Positions 1-9,330 of a DNA stretch of 64,000 nucleotides are shown piece after piece (within the stretch, counting starts at the first letter, position 1; every line of letters begins with the position of its first letter). The notes beneath the pieces are model-generated. The model saw nothing but the letters and a program-made list of their open reading frames with translations. It searched no databases and had not been told where the DNA came from. The position numbers were made by a program, and so were the translations under genes. Origin of the DNA: JAIBJN01 sp963830885 (lineage in GTDB: Bacteria; Actinomycetota; Thermoleophilia; Gaiellales; Gaiellaceae); contig CAWHOA010000023.1 in assembly GCA_963830885.1 (NCBI GenBank), forward strand, positions 1-64,000, in the 5' to 3' direction.

Positions 1-745
1 GCGCGAAGCGGGCATTGCGGCCGTAGGTCCCCGCCGTCCCGGCGACAATGATGCTCGTGTCCGCCTGGACGGCGACGTGGTCCGCGCGATCATCGCCGGC
101 GGTGAAATTCGTAGTAATTCTCCCGTCTCTCGCTGAAGCTTGTGTCGAGCGTTCCGTCCTCGTTGTACCGGGCGAGAGCGACCCGCCCGCCCAGTCCTCC
201 GGCGAGCCCCGGCCGCGATGATCTTCCCGTCCGCCTGGAGAGCGACGCCGAAAGCGAAGTCGTCGCCTATCGAGAAGTTCGTAGTGACTTTGCCGTCCCC
301 CCCGAACGTCGTGTCGAGCGTGCCGTCCGACTCGTACCGGGCGAGTGCGAACTTGCCGCCGGCCGCCACCTGCGCGCCCAATCGCGATGAGCTTTCCATC
401 GGCCTGGAGAGCCAAGTCGTAGGCGTAGTCCCCGCCGGTCGTGAAATTCGTGAAAACCTTCCCGTCGGAAGTGAACGTGCTGTCAAGGCTGCCGTCCTCG
501 GCGTAGCGGACGAGCCCGAACCGACCACCGCTCCCCGAAGCCGGCCCCGCCGCCACGATCTTGCCGTCAGCTTGAATGACGAGCCCGACTGCGTAGTCAT
601 AGCCGCTCGTCAGATTCGTCGTGACCTTGCCATCTCCGCTGAAGCTTGCGTCGAGAACTCCCGCCTGTGCCGCGGCGGAGACCGGGATGCCGCAGGCGAA
701 AACGAGCCCAACCGCCAGCGTCGTCCAAAACTTCGTGCATCTCAT
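1..745 (-). pseudogene. Delta-60 repeat secreted protein, 5' part, frameshifted, runs off the window
   Basis: The start is the ATG at 745. It is followed by a Sec signal peptide (Arg/Lys-containing head, hydrophobic stretch, Ala-x-Ala region near residue 27), then repeats of about 55 residues. Each repeat carries an ALQADGKI-type core preceded by a DTTF-GDGKV-type turn, the signature of the uncharacterised delta-60 (beta-propeller-like) family. At least four units are visible. The reading frame slips near 358-372, near 181-210 and near 122-134. Between slips the repeat sequence is well conserved, and the original frame resumes by about 120, with no stop before the window edge. This is either recent pseudogenisation or base-calling error. 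The family is usually secreted or surface exposed; its function is unknown. Confidence 0.75.
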
Positions 746-942
746 GGCAAAGGAAACAATGCCTCCATCGCCCTGTCGGAATCATCCGTAGAAACCCACA
801 ACCGTCGGGTCAACGCGCACTTCATCGCGCACGCGGCCGCCATTGAGCTGCCGCGCCGTGATTTCCGGTCTTCTAAGCCAGATCCGCCCTGCGTTCAGCT
901 CAAGTTGCTCCCGGTGTCTGCTCCCGGCGAGTCGAAATAGAT

Positions 943-1215
943 CCTGTTGATCTTGATCACTCCACCTACGCCCGCTTCCGCCGCGCCCTCGACTCGCAGT
1001 ACGCGACCGTGGCGCTCGCCACAGCGACCGAGCTCGACTTCGTCAGCCTCCCGGACGCGCTCGAACTCGTCCTCCTCCTGGTCGACGACCCGCAAAGGTT
1101 CAGGCGCGCTGCGCTTCGCTGGCACGCCCGCTACTGCGCCGAGGTGCCGGACGTCGGGTTCGAGGAGGCACATGCGGTGCTCGCGTGCCTGGCTGGCCTG
1201 GCGGGGCTGAGCCCG
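943..1215 (+). pseudogene. Possible remnant of a small actinobacterial hypothetical protein
   Basis: A plus-strand frame between about 943 and 1215 reads like a real protein fragment: an ARFRRALDS start, then a helical stretch with LPDALELVLLLVDD and a RAALRWHARYC motif. It resembles, from memory, small helical proteins often found near actinobacterial mobile elements. There is no convincing start codon or ribosome binding site, and the frame is lost downstream, so I treat it as a decayed fragment. The opposite strand gives only a charged, low-complexity shadow reading frame. Confidence 0.35.
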
Positions 1216-1308
1216 AAGCTTGCCGCCGCCGGCTCTGTCCGAGCTTGTTCGGCGTCGGGGTCTCGAGCGGGCTGGCGAGGTGTTGAATCGGTGGACGGTT
1301 CCGGTTGC

Positions 1309-2148
1309 TTAGGTCTCGCAGTTCAGAACCGTCTCGCCTCCCACGCAGCGATCCGATCCGTCGCCACCATCGAGAAGGTCTATGCCGGCTCTCCCGACGA
1401 GTTCGTCGTCTCCGCCGCGACCCTCGATGTGGTCGTCGCCCGCGCCGCCGCGGAGGCGGTTCGCACCGTCGTTCCCGATCAGAGTGGCGCTGACCGATCC
1501 GTGAGTGAACACATCCTCGAACCCGAGAGCAACCTCACTGAGGCCCCGGAAGATGAAAACGCCACTGCCCAGGTCGAAGGTCACCGGGGAACCGGAGTCC
1601 GGAACCGTCATCGAATCCGTTCCTGCCCCGCCCATGTAGACGGTTCGTCCCGCAAATCCCGCTAGGAAGCGATCGTCGCCTGGGCCTCCGTAGGCCTTGT
1701 CGTTCCCTCCTTGATTCTCGGACAGAAAGTCGTCCCCCTCGCCACCGAAGGCTCTGTCGTCCCCACGCTGGGGAAAGAACGAGTCCCCTCCCGGCCCTCC
1801 GAAAGCGACATCGTTGCCCCCGCCATCGATGAACCAATCAGAGCCTCGCTCGCCGAAGAGGACGTCGTCACCTCGTCCACCGAAGATCAGGTCCGAGCCC
1901 CCACCAGCGCGAACGACATCGGCGCCGGGGCCCGCACAGATCAAGTCGCGCCCACCTCCCCCACGAATCACATCGTTGCCGCCCCCTGCCTGGATGACGT
2001 CTCTGCCGGCGGTGCCGACAATCCAGTCGCTGCCAGGAGTTCCCACGATCGTCGCTTCATCCTCAAAGCACATTCTCGGCACGCCATAGCCTGGGCCGGC
2101 CGAGGCCAGTCCGATCCCCACCACCAACAGTGCAAGAACCGTTCGCAC
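1309..2148 (-). CDS. Secreted RTX-like (hemolysin-type calcium-binding repeat) protein
   Basis: This is a 279-residue protein starting at the GTG at 2148, three bases after the TGA of the upstream paralogue, so translation may be coupled. A signal peptide of about 20 residues (hydrophobic LALLVVGIGLASAG) is followed by nonapeptide GGxGxDxhh beta-roll repeats from about residue 40 to 165. A beta-rich spacer follows (about 170-225), then a second short repeat block. The C-terminus ends in a two-cysteine cap, RCVGGETVLNCE. Such repeats bind calcium in a beta-roll. The Sec-type signal and absence of a type I secretion signal differ from classical RTX toxins. I chose the GTG over the ATG at 2190 because its residues align with the start of the paralogue at 2983. 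Role unknown, probably extracellular. Confidence 0.8.
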   Translation of the reverse strand: MRTVLALLVVGIGLASAGPGYGVPRMCFEDEATIVGTPGSDWIVGTAGRDVIQAGGGNDVIRGGGGRDLICAGPGADVVRAGGGSDLIFGGRGDDVLFGERGSDWFIDGGGNDVAFGGPGGDSFFPQRGDDRAFGGEGDDFLSENQGGNDKAYGGPGDDRFLAGFAGRTVYMGGAGTDSMTVPDSGSPVTFDLGSGVFIFRGLSEVALGFEDVFTHGSVSATLIGNDGANRLRGGAGDDHIEGRGGDDELVGRAGIDLLDGGDGSDRCVGGETVLNCET

Positions 2149-2150
2149 CG

Positions 2151-2983
2151 TCAGCTTTCGCAGTTCAGGAGTGTCTCGCCATCGACGCATTGATCGAGTC
2201 CGTCGCCGCCGTCGAGAAAGTCGGTTCCGAGGAACCCGATGAGGACATCGTTTCCGCCGCGGCCCTCGATGTGGTCGTCGCCTTCGCCGCCTCGGAGGCG
2301 GTTCCCACCGTCGTTCCCGATCAAGGTGGCGTTCGGTCCGAAAGCGGCTGCTTGCTCGAATTCGAGAGCGACACTATTTGTGCCACCCAGGGTGAGGAGG
2401 CTGAGGCTCAGGTCGATCGTGATCGTGAGGGTGGGGTGCTGCACAAGAATCTCATCCGTGCCTATCCCGCCGACGAATACGTTGGCATCGGGTGTGAACG
2501 TAGCGATGCTGTCCCGGCCCGAACCCCCGTAGATCTTGTCGTTCCCCGAACCGTCCGAGAGAAAGTCCCCTCCCTCGCCACCGAAGACCCGATCGGCCCC
2601 GTTGAAGTTCGTAATGTCATCTGTGCTTAGTCCACCTTAAACGGTATCGCTGCCGGCACCATCGTCGATCTGGTCGAATCCTCGTCCGCCGAAGAGGACG
2701 TCGTTGCCACGGTTTCCGACATGATCTCGCCGCCCGAAGCGCCTCGAATGACGTCGGCACCGCCGCCTCCGCAGATGATGTCGTGGCCCCCTCTCCCGAG
2801 AATGACGTCGTTGCCGGACCCGCCCTGAATGACATCGCCCTGAGCCGGGCCGACAATCCGGTCGCTACCGGGTGTCCCGACGATCGTCGCGCGTTCAATC
2901 CAACAAGAATTGGGAACGCCGTAGCCCGGGCCGGCCGAAGCCAGTCCGATCGCGACCACCAAGAGCACAAGAACCGTCCGCAC
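2151..2983 (-). pseudogene. RTX-like secreted protein, tandem paralogue, broken
   Basis: This is a paralogue of the downstream gene, with a nearly identical signal peptide (MRTVLVLLVVAIGLASAG) and the same repeat and cap layout, ending in QCVDGETLLNCES. The frame slips near 2725-2737 and, in the corrected frame, a TAA stop lies at 2637-2639. The remaining beta-roll units and cap stay readable down to the TGA at 2151. Two independent lesions, one of them a stop not caused by a frameshift, make real decay more likely than a single sequencing error. The pair probably arose by tandem duplication. Confidence 0.75.
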
Positions 2984-3414
2984 GATCCCCTCCTCGTTTC
3001 AAGTCACACTTGCACACTCGCAAGGGACGATCAAGCTGAGGTCCGAGCGGCCTCGCAGGAATGCCGAGGCGCGGGCCGCAAGGTGACACCGGAGTAACCC
3101 TGACCCACGCCCCGGCAAGGGTCAGGCTACGACCTGGCGGCGCGGCTGCCTAGATGGCCGTTGGAGGCAGGTCTCCATGAAGACGCGCTGTTTCGAAGGG
3201 CGCCGGGATGCTTGCTCCCGTAGCGGTTTCTCTTGAGGAATGCGACCAGATCCAAACAGTCCGGAGTTCGTTCGGCCGCGGGCACGCCCGGGCAAGCGAG
3301 ACGGCTCGCTGGACATGTTGCTCTCAGGACGCGACCGTGAAAGTCTCGTCAGAGCAGGCAACCAGCCCTGGAAAGACCGGCCACTCGTGCTGGCCGTCGA
3401 AGGAGTGAGTTGGA
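2984..3414. other. Intergenic region with one inverted repeat
   Basis: This 430-bp stretch lies between the divergent RTX paralogue and the sulfatase gene. No coding frame with plausible composition is visible. It contains a perfect 8-bp inverted repeat, CCTGACCC (3099-3106) and GGGTCAGG (3119-3126), with a 12-nt loop. This could be an operator, a weak terminator or a dispersed repeat. The sulfatase promoter must lie here, but I could not identify convincing -35 and -10 elements. Confidence 0.5.
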
Positions 3415-5824
3415 ATGCCTGCTGAATCCTCCGACCGCACCGTCCTTCCGATCCGGCGGCCTCCGTTCGCCGGCGCGACGGGCAGAACGCTCGCGGACTC
3501 CGAGCCCGACTGGAACCAGGCCGCGCACGTCGGCCACCCGAAGGCGCCCCGAACGTCCTCCTCGTCCTCATCGACGACGCGGGCTTCGGGAACCCGAGCA
3601 CCTTCGGCGGGCCGATCGACACGCCGAACTACACGCGGCATGGCCGAGGAGGGGCTCCGGTACAACCGCTTCCACGTGACGGCGCGTCTGCTCGCCGACG
3701 CGGGCGGCGATGCTCACGGGCCGGAACCAGCACCGCGTCGGCTTCGGGCTCGTCACCGAGTTCTCCGGCCCGTTCCCCGGCTACAACGCGACGATCCCGC
3801 GCGACTGCGCGACCCTGCCGAGGATCCTGCAGGAGAACGGCTACATGACGGGCTGCTTCGGCAAGTGGCACCTGACCCCGGACGACCAGCAAGGAGCCGC
3901 AGGGCCGTTCAACCGCTGGCCGAACGGGCTCGGGTTCGACTACTTCTGGGGCTTCCTCGGCGGCGAGGCGGGCCAGTACGACCCGCTGATCTTCGAGAAC
4001 CAGAAGGCCATCGGCGTCCCCGAGAGCACGGACGAGGAACCCTACTATTTCCCGGACGACATGGCGGACAAGTCCATCGAGTGGCTGCACCGCATCCGCG
4101 CGCAGAACTCGACGACACCATGGTTCGCCTACGTCGCGACCGGCTGCAGCCACGCTCCGCACCACGTTCCGCGCGAGTGGTCCGACAAGTACCAGGGCAA
4201 GTTCGACGAGGGCTGGGACGTGCTCCGGGAGCGGACGTTCGCACGCCAGAAGGAGCTGGGAGTCGTTCCTGCCGATGCGGAGCTCACGGAGCCCGACGAG
4301 GCCTTCGAGACGTGGGACTCGCTCGACGAGACCCACCGGCGCCTCTACGCGCGCCAGATGGAGGTCTACGCCGGCTACTCCGAGAACGCCGACTGGAACA
4401 TCGGCCGCATCCTCGGCGAGATCGAGGAGCTGGGCGAGCTCGACAACACGCTCGTCCTCTGGATCTGGGGCGACAACGGCGCCAGCCTGGAGGGCACCCT
4501 CACCGGCACGTTCAACGAGATGACCACACTGAACGGGATTCCCCTGACGCCCGAGCAGCAGATGGGGCTCCTCTTCAAGCACGGCGGTCTCGAGGCCTGG
4601 GGCGGACACGGGCTCGAGCCGCATTACTCGTGCAACTGGGCGCATGCGAGCAACACGCCGTTCCAGTGGGGCAAGCAGGTCGCGTCCCATCTCGGCGGCA
4701 CGCGGAACCCGCTGGTCGTCCGGTACCCGAAGTCGGTTCCGGACGCCGGGGGGCTCCGCGGCCAGTTCACGCACGTGACGGACATCGGCGCCGACGGTCC
4801 TCGACATCGCGGGCATCCCGATGCCCGACCCACGTCGACGGCATCGAGCAGGAGCCGATGCACGGCGTCGACCTTCGCCGGCTCGCTCGCGGACGCCGGC
4901 GCCCCCGAGCACCACACGCAGCAGTACTTCGAGAGCGGTCGGCAACCGGGCCATGTACAAGGACGGCTGGTGGTTCGCGCAGCGGCTGCAGCGGATCCCG
5001 TGGGAGCTCGACCCCGAGGTCCTCCGCGGCTTCGGCCCGGGCTGGAATCCCGACGAAGACCCGGTCGAGCTCTACTACCTCCCCGACGACTTCTCCCAGG
5101 CGAGGAACATCGCGGAGCAGCACCCCGAGAAGGTCGAGGAGCTCCGCAGCTGTTCTGGGAGGAGGCCGAGCGCTACAACGTGCTGCCGCTGCTGGGCGGG
5201 CTCAGCTCCTTCTACGGCATCGTTCCGCCGATCCCCAAGGAGTCGAAGTTCACTTACCGGGGGAGCATCGAGAACGTCGCCGCGGGGATGATCCCGCGGA
5301 TCTACAACCACTCGTACACGATCAGCGCCGACCTCGTCGTCCCCGACGGCGGCGCCGAGGGCGTGATCGTCGCAGCGTTCGACCACCTCGGCGGCTTCGG
5401 GCTCTACGTCCAGGACGGGAAGCTGAAGCACCACTACTCGATGCTGGGCGTGCTCGAGTACACGCAGGAGTCGGAGGGGCCGCTGCCCACCGGCGAGGTG
5501 ACCGTCGAGATGGTCTTCGCGGCCGACGCGCCGAAGCCCGCGACCGGCGGCGAGGTCACGCTGCTCGTCAACGGTGAGCGCGGTGGGCGGCGGGCGGATG
5601 GAGCACACGGTGCCTGCCCGCTTCTCCGGCTACGCAGGCATGGACATCGGCTGCGACAACGGCCTCGTCGTCGACCAGAGCTACGCGGACAAGGCGCCGT
5701 TCCGCTTCACGGGGAGATCAAGCAGGTCGTCTTCGACATCGATCCGAGCCTGAGCGACGAGGAGGCGAAGGCGCTCCACGAGCACGCGCAGCAGGCGCTC
5801 GCAGCCCACGGCGGCGAACGCTAG
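3415..5824 (+). pseudogene. Arylsulfatase, full length but with about nine frameshifts
   Basis: The start is the ATG at 3415, with GGAG about 10 nt upstream. Read across frames, this is a complete arylsulfatase of roughly 800 residues: an NVLLVLIDDAGFGNP metal-binding start, then the CSPTR formylglycine motif near 3690, then TGRNQHRVG, GKWHL, and the WGDNGAS metal site. A C-terminal beta-rich domain ends at 5824. Single-base indels are needed near 3540, 3640, 3685, 4788, 4828, 4870, 4933, 5148, 5580 and 5707. Between them the protein sequence is fully conserved and free of stops. Sulfatases hydrolyse sulfate esters and need the Cys (or Ser) converted to formylglycine. As written the gene cannot make the enzyme: either a very recent pseudogene or a region of poor base calling. 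The partner gene follows after 16 bp. Confidence 0.85.
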
Positions 5825-5840
5825 GAGTGGAGAGGAGACC

Positions 5841-6380
5841 ATGAGTGCAGGAACCGCTGGACGTCCTGATCGCCGTCTACCTGATCCCCGATCTCGCACA
5901 GCAGGACTTCGACGCCTCGTGAAGCTCGTTGAAGACAAGAGGCTCGTAGAGCGACGGCGTCGTCCTCGTCACGAAGGACGCGGACGGCGAGGTGCACGTG
6001 AGGAGACGGGCGACCACCTCGGCCGCAAAGGGGTCAAGGTCGGCGGTGGAGTCGGCCTCGTCGTCGGTCTCTTCGCGCCGCCACTCCTGGCCGCCACCGC
6101 GGTTGGCGCGGCCGCCGGCGGGCTCCTGGGCAAGTTCGCCAAGAAGCGGGTTGCCTCAGGGATCGGTGAGAAGATGGACGAGGCGCTGCCGCCGGGGTCA
6201 GCCGGAGTGATCGTCATCTACGACCACGCTCAGGCCGACCTCGTCGACAAGGCGCTTGGCAACGCGATCCGGAAGTCGACGGCCCAGATCGACAAGGCGA
6301 GTGCGAAGGAGCTCAAGGCCGGCCTTGCCGAAGCCGGAGCTGGACTCGGCGGGTTGAGCAGACCGCAGGATTGCGGCTAG
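5841..6380 (+). pseudogene. DUF1269-family membrane-associated protein, 5' third frameshifted
   Basis: An ATG at 5841 follows a strong Shine-Dalgarno sequence (GGAGAGGAG). The last two thirds (from about 6000) are intact: a glycine-rich GGGVGLVVGLFAPPLLAA hydrophobic segment, GKFAKKRV, then SAGVIVIYDH and a helical tail. This is typical of the DUF1269 family (about 170-180 residues). The first 50 codons need several single-base corrections (near 5851, 5915, 5950 and 6000) to restore the usual DVLIAVYLIPD start. It lies 16 bp after the sulfatase, probably in one operon. Function unknown; the family is often described as stress- or membrane-related. Confidence 0.65.
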
Positions 6381-6423
6381 GCGACGAGCTGGGAGCGGCA
6401 ACTCCACGTCGATCGCCTGAGTC

Positions 6424-6675
6424 TCACCATCGCCGCGACACCCGACGGGCCCGATCCCTCGAGGGTGCCCCGCGGTTGCAGGCCTGGTGGCTCGCGCCCA
6501 GGTAGCTGCTCGATCCGGCGCATGATCGAGATCCCACGGAGCCCCGGCCGCGATCGGCTCCCCGCAACGCGCGCACGTCACAAGACCCGCGCCTCAAGCT
6601 GGGCCAAGCGACGCCGCAGCGCCTGATGAACAGCCCCATAACCACGCTGAGACGTACTAAGCCGAGCAGAACCCA
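6424..6675 (-). pseudogene. HNH endonuclease remnant (phage or integrative-element type)
   Basis: On the minus strand three frames together spell a small HNH nuclease: RGYGAVHQALRRRLAQLEARVL, then TCARCGEPI (first zinc-binding Cys pair) with WDLDH (the HNH His), then HQACNRGAPSR (the NR end of the motif) up to the TGA at 6424-6426. Frame changes lie near 6587 and 6520. The intact family is about 90-120 residues and is common in actinophages and integrative elements, where it can assist packaging or transposition. Here it is inactive as written. Confidence 0.6.
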
Positions 6676-6848
6676 ACAGAAACCCTCCGAGTTGCCAAAC
6701 CAGGCGTCATCCGGCTAATAGAGAGGGAAAGCTGACTGGGCGAGGGGTCAGGCCGAAATCGCGCCAAAAAAACGGGGTTGCCTGGGGCGCCGGAACTGCC
6801 TCCGTGTGCCCGTAGCGGCGCCGACTTGAGCGCGGTGGTGCGGGACAC
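6657..6848 (-). CDS. Small hypothetical protein of the integrative element
   Basis: A 63-codon frame starting at the GTG at 6848 has an excellent Shine-Dalgarno sequence (GGAGG, 7 nt spacing). It lies 46 bp after the ATPase gene in the same direction. The product is basic with Ser/Pro-rich segments and no motif I recognise; its 3' end overlaps the HNH remnant in another frame. The ribosome binding site is the main support. It may be the truncated front of a larger element gene. Confidence 0.35.
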   Translation of the reverse strand: MSRTTALKSAPLRAHGGSSGAPGNPVFLARFRPDPSPSQLSLSISRMTPGLATRRVSVGFCSA

Positions 6849-6894
6849 TGAGGCACCTCCTCCGAAAAGTCGTCTTATGCGTGTTGGGTGTCAT

Positions 6895-8154
6895 TTAGAA
6901 GGAGGGTTCCGACATCTCGGAAGAGGTCGTCGTTGCTGTTCGATAACGCTCGGCCGCCCACTCTTGAACGCGCCATAGATCAGGCTTTCCCTGGCCTTGC
7001 GATTCGCGTTCGAGGACACCGTGTGCCGCGAGGTCGTCTAGCGTGCGGTGGGTAGTCGGGTTCGGCAGCCCCAGCTCGGTTGCGACGTTCGTCGTCGTCG
7101 CCTCGTCGTGGTCGAGCAGAAACTCGAGCGTTTGGAGCCTGGCCGCCGGCATAGAGTCGAGCCCTGTCTTCACGGTGAGCCGCCACGCCTCTCCCTCGTC
7201 GACCCCGATCAGACGAAGGCCGGTCAGAATGCGAGCGAGAGCACCAATGATGCGGCCGGGCGCCTCGCTTTCGGGCACGAGCTCGATCTCACGGCGGTAG
7301 CTGTCGCGGATGACGGGCGAGCGAGCGCGCGAGACGAGATCCGCCAGGTCGACGAGCCGGTCGGCGTCCGCCTTCCTGAGCGCTGGGGGCTCGCTCAGGT
7401 CGAGGCCGGCGAAGAGCCCGGCGACGGCGTCGGCGAGGTCCCGCCGCATGGTGCGCTCGCGACCATGGTGTGCGAGGCTCGCCTGCCCCTGCGAGCGTGG
7501 GTCGAGGACCTTGATCCGGTGGAGCAGGAAGCGCTCTCCGAGCTGGGCCATGACGCCGTGGTGTTGGTCGAGCACTGTCGTGGCGCCCGCGAGGAGGCCA
7601 ACGCGGCCTTCCCAGTGGAGACGCCGACCGCCGTCAGTTCCGACGTCGCGGTGCCAGCTCCCGTCGTAAATCTCGCGGAGCGCCGCGAGCACGTTCGCTC
7701 GTTGCTCGCGGTGCATGGAGAGGATGGAGCCAAAGTCCTTCAGCACGAGAATGCCGCTCGAGCCGATCTCGCGCAGGAGCCCACCGCTCGCGCCCGCCGC
7801 CGTGTCCTTTCGCGGCGTGCCGCTCAAGAGCGAGGCTTCCGTGAGCGTTCCGGCAAGGTAGATGCCTTCGAGCCCGGTCGTCGCGTTAAGGGCTTCTGTC
7901 TTACCGCTTCCGGCGGCGCCGATGAGAACGATCCAGGTCGGGTCGAAGCTATCGATACGGTTGACCGCGACTCCCGCGCAGGCAACGTAGACGGGGCCAG
8001 GGTCAGGAAGGTAGAGCCAACTACGAAACGTCTCTAGCACGGCGTCGAGGGCGCGCGATGTAGCCGGGGATGCTGACCCGCCTTGGCTCCAGATCAAAGA
8101 ACGTGGGAAATCATCCTCGTCCTCGTACTGGCTTGTGTGTGCAGTAACGTTCAT
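6895..8154 (-). CDS. P-loop ATPase with C-terminal winged helix, integrative element
   Basis: This is a 419-residue protein. A Walker A motif GAAGSGKTE sits near residues 81-89 and a Walker B-like LVLKDF near 137. The central region matches a family seen in actinobacterial integrative elements, with TLTEASLLSGTPRKD and ALREIYDGSWHRDVGTDGG segments. The last 90 residues form a winged-helix DNA-binding domain (TNVATELGLPNPTTHRTLDDL). It probably acts as an ATP-dependent DNA-associated factor in replication or transfer of the element; the exact role is unknown. It is intact, unlike most neighbours, and is co-directional with the two HTH genes upstream. Confidence 0.65.
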   Translation of the reverse strand: MNVTAHTSQYEDEDDFPRSLIWSQGGSASPATSRALDAVLETFRSWLYLPDPGPVYVACAGVAVNRIDSFDPTWIVLIGAAGSGKTEALNATTGLEGIYLAGTLTEASLLSGTPRKDTAAGASGGLLREIGSSGILVLKDFGSILSMHREQRANVLAALREIYDGSWHRDVGTDGGRRLHWEGRVGLLAGATTVLDQHHGVMAQLGERFLLHRIKVLDPRSQGQASLAHHGRERTMRRDLADAVAGLFAGLDLSEPPALRKADADRLVDLADLVSRARSPVIRDSYRREIELVPESEAPGRIIGALARILTGLRLIGVDEGEAWRLTVKTGLDSMPAARLQTLEFLLDHDEATTTNVATELGLPNPTTHRTLDDLAAHGVLERESQGQGKPDLWRVQEWAAERYRTATTTSSEMSEPSF

Positions 8155-8189
8155 GTTGTATTCCTCGTTGTTTCGGGGCGGCCCGGCGG

Positions 8190-8488
8190 CTACGGCACCG
8201 GGTCGCCGGCGTTTCGGACTTGAGACGCGCCGCCCGTAGCGCGGCGCTCGCTCATTTCACAGACCACCACCTCCCCGCCGTTGGGAAGAGTCGTTGGCGG
8301 CGTTGCTGCCGCCGAAATCTGTTTCGCGAGCACTCGAGGAGGCGCGCTCGCGGCACGAGCAGGCGACGGCCTAGCCGGATCGTTGGGAGCGTGCCCTCGC
8401 GGGCAGCCGAGTAGGCGAGCCCTCTGCTGATGCCGAGCCGGCGGGCCGCTTCCTCGACGGTCATCGTCAGGGGCTCGGCGGTGCTCAT
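8190..8488 (-). pseudogene. Excisionase-type HTH protein, frameshifted near 8332
   Basis: The ATG at 8488 overlaps the TGA of the upstream gene (ATGA). The first 50 residues are a MerR/Xis-like helix-turn-helix: MTVEEAARRLGISRGLAYSA followed by a wing ending IRLGRRLLVPR. Near 8332 the reading frame must shift by one base to continue into a C-terminal tail (VLAKQISAAATPP and on) ending at 8190; without it the protein ends at 8252 with an Arg-rich tail. Such proteins direct recombinase toward excision or regulate element genes. Confidence 0.55.
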
Positions 8489-8760
8489 CAGCGCGGCCCG
8501 ACGCCTGCTCGCTGCGCGAGCCAGGCCTCGACGTCTTCCCGCCGGTAGCGGACGTGGCGACCGACGCGGTATCCGCGCGGGCCAGTTCGCTTCGCACGCC
8601 AGAGCTGCACCGTGGCGACAGGCACCTGCAGGAAGTCCGCGACCTCCTGCGGTGTCATCAACGAGGGCGGCTCCTGCAGCAGCTCTGGCAGTGAACTCAC
8701 CTCCTGGTTCGTATCTTGCGCTTTCTCGTTCATAAGCAGCACCGTACCATCGAGGTGCAT
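8488..8760 (-). CDS. Excisionase/AlpA-like HTH DNA-binding protein
   Basis: A 90-residue protein from the ATG at 8760; the ATG at 8733 is an alternative start. The second half is a typical helix-turn-helix_17 (excisionase) domain: MTPQEVADFLQVPVATVQLW, then GYRVGRHVRYRREDVEAWL. It is divergent from the XRE regulator, sharing a 44-bp intergenic operator region, and is translationally coupled to a second HTH gene. Likely role: recombination directionality factor or regulator of the element. Confidence 0.7.
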   Translation of the reverse strand: MHLDGTVLLMNEKAQDTNQEVSSLPELLQEPPSLMTPQEVADFLQVPVATVQLWRAKRTGPRGYRVGRHVRYRREDVEAWLAQRAGVGPR

Positions 8761-8804
8761 TATCGTGTACTCTGATGTGCGGAATTCGAACTAAGAGGAG
8801 GCAG

Positions 8805-9314
8805 ATGGTGGACAAGAAAATGAGCCCAAGCGAGGTCTTCGCTGCTCGCTTACGGGAGACGCGGAGGGCACGCGGCTTCAGCCAAACCGAGCTCGCGCAC
8901 ACGATGACGGAACGGGGCCGCCCGCTGAGCAGGGAGGCGCTGCTGCGGATCGAGAACGGTGAGCGCGGCCTGTCGCTCGACGAGGCGCTGGCGCTCGCGG
9001 CCGTGCTCTACGTCGCACCCGCTCATCTCCTCAGCCCCCCGGACGACGGGATCGTCTGGCTGACCGACACGCAAGGCGTCGACGGGGAAGGAATCCGGGC
9101 CTGGCTCCTGCACGGAGACGAGTTCGTGGCGACGGCGAGCGAGTATCAGCGCGGGGAGCGCGCGAAGGCTGTCGGCCGTGCCGTCCTTGCACACGCGACG
9201 GCGCTCGTCGACGCGCAACGCGGAAACGACAAGGCGGGCGTGCGCGTCCAACTGGCGGCGCTCGGAACGATGGCGGCTCGAGTACGGGAAATTCGAGGCG
9301 GCGATCAGCGGTGA
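8805..9314 (+). CDS. XRE-family transcriptional regulator of the integrative element
   Basis: A 169-residue protein starting at the ATG at 8805 with Shine-Dalgarno GAGGAGG. Residues 8-70 form an XRE helix-turn-helix (RLRETRRARGFSQTELAHTM, then LSREALLRIENGERGLSLDEAL). The C-terminal half is helical with no recognised domain. It lies 16 bp upstream of the recombinase and is divergent from the excisionase-type genes, the layout of a regulator that controls both promoters of a small integrative element. Confidence 0.75.
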   Translation: MVDKKMSPSEVFAARLRETRRARGFSQTELAHTMTERGRPLSREALLRIENGERGLSLDEALALAAVLYVAPAHLLSPPDDGIVWLTDTQGVDGEGIRAWLLHGDEFVATASEYQRGERAKAVGRAVLAHATALVDAQRGNDKAGVRVQLAALGTMAARVREIRGGDQR

Positions 9315-9330
9315 CGGAGAGGAGGAGTCG

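Noticed and set aside
3409..3679. Alternative plus-strand ORF at the sulfatase start
   Set aside because: It is one of the out-of-frame pieces produced by the indels; the conserved sulfatase sequence runs through the other frames.
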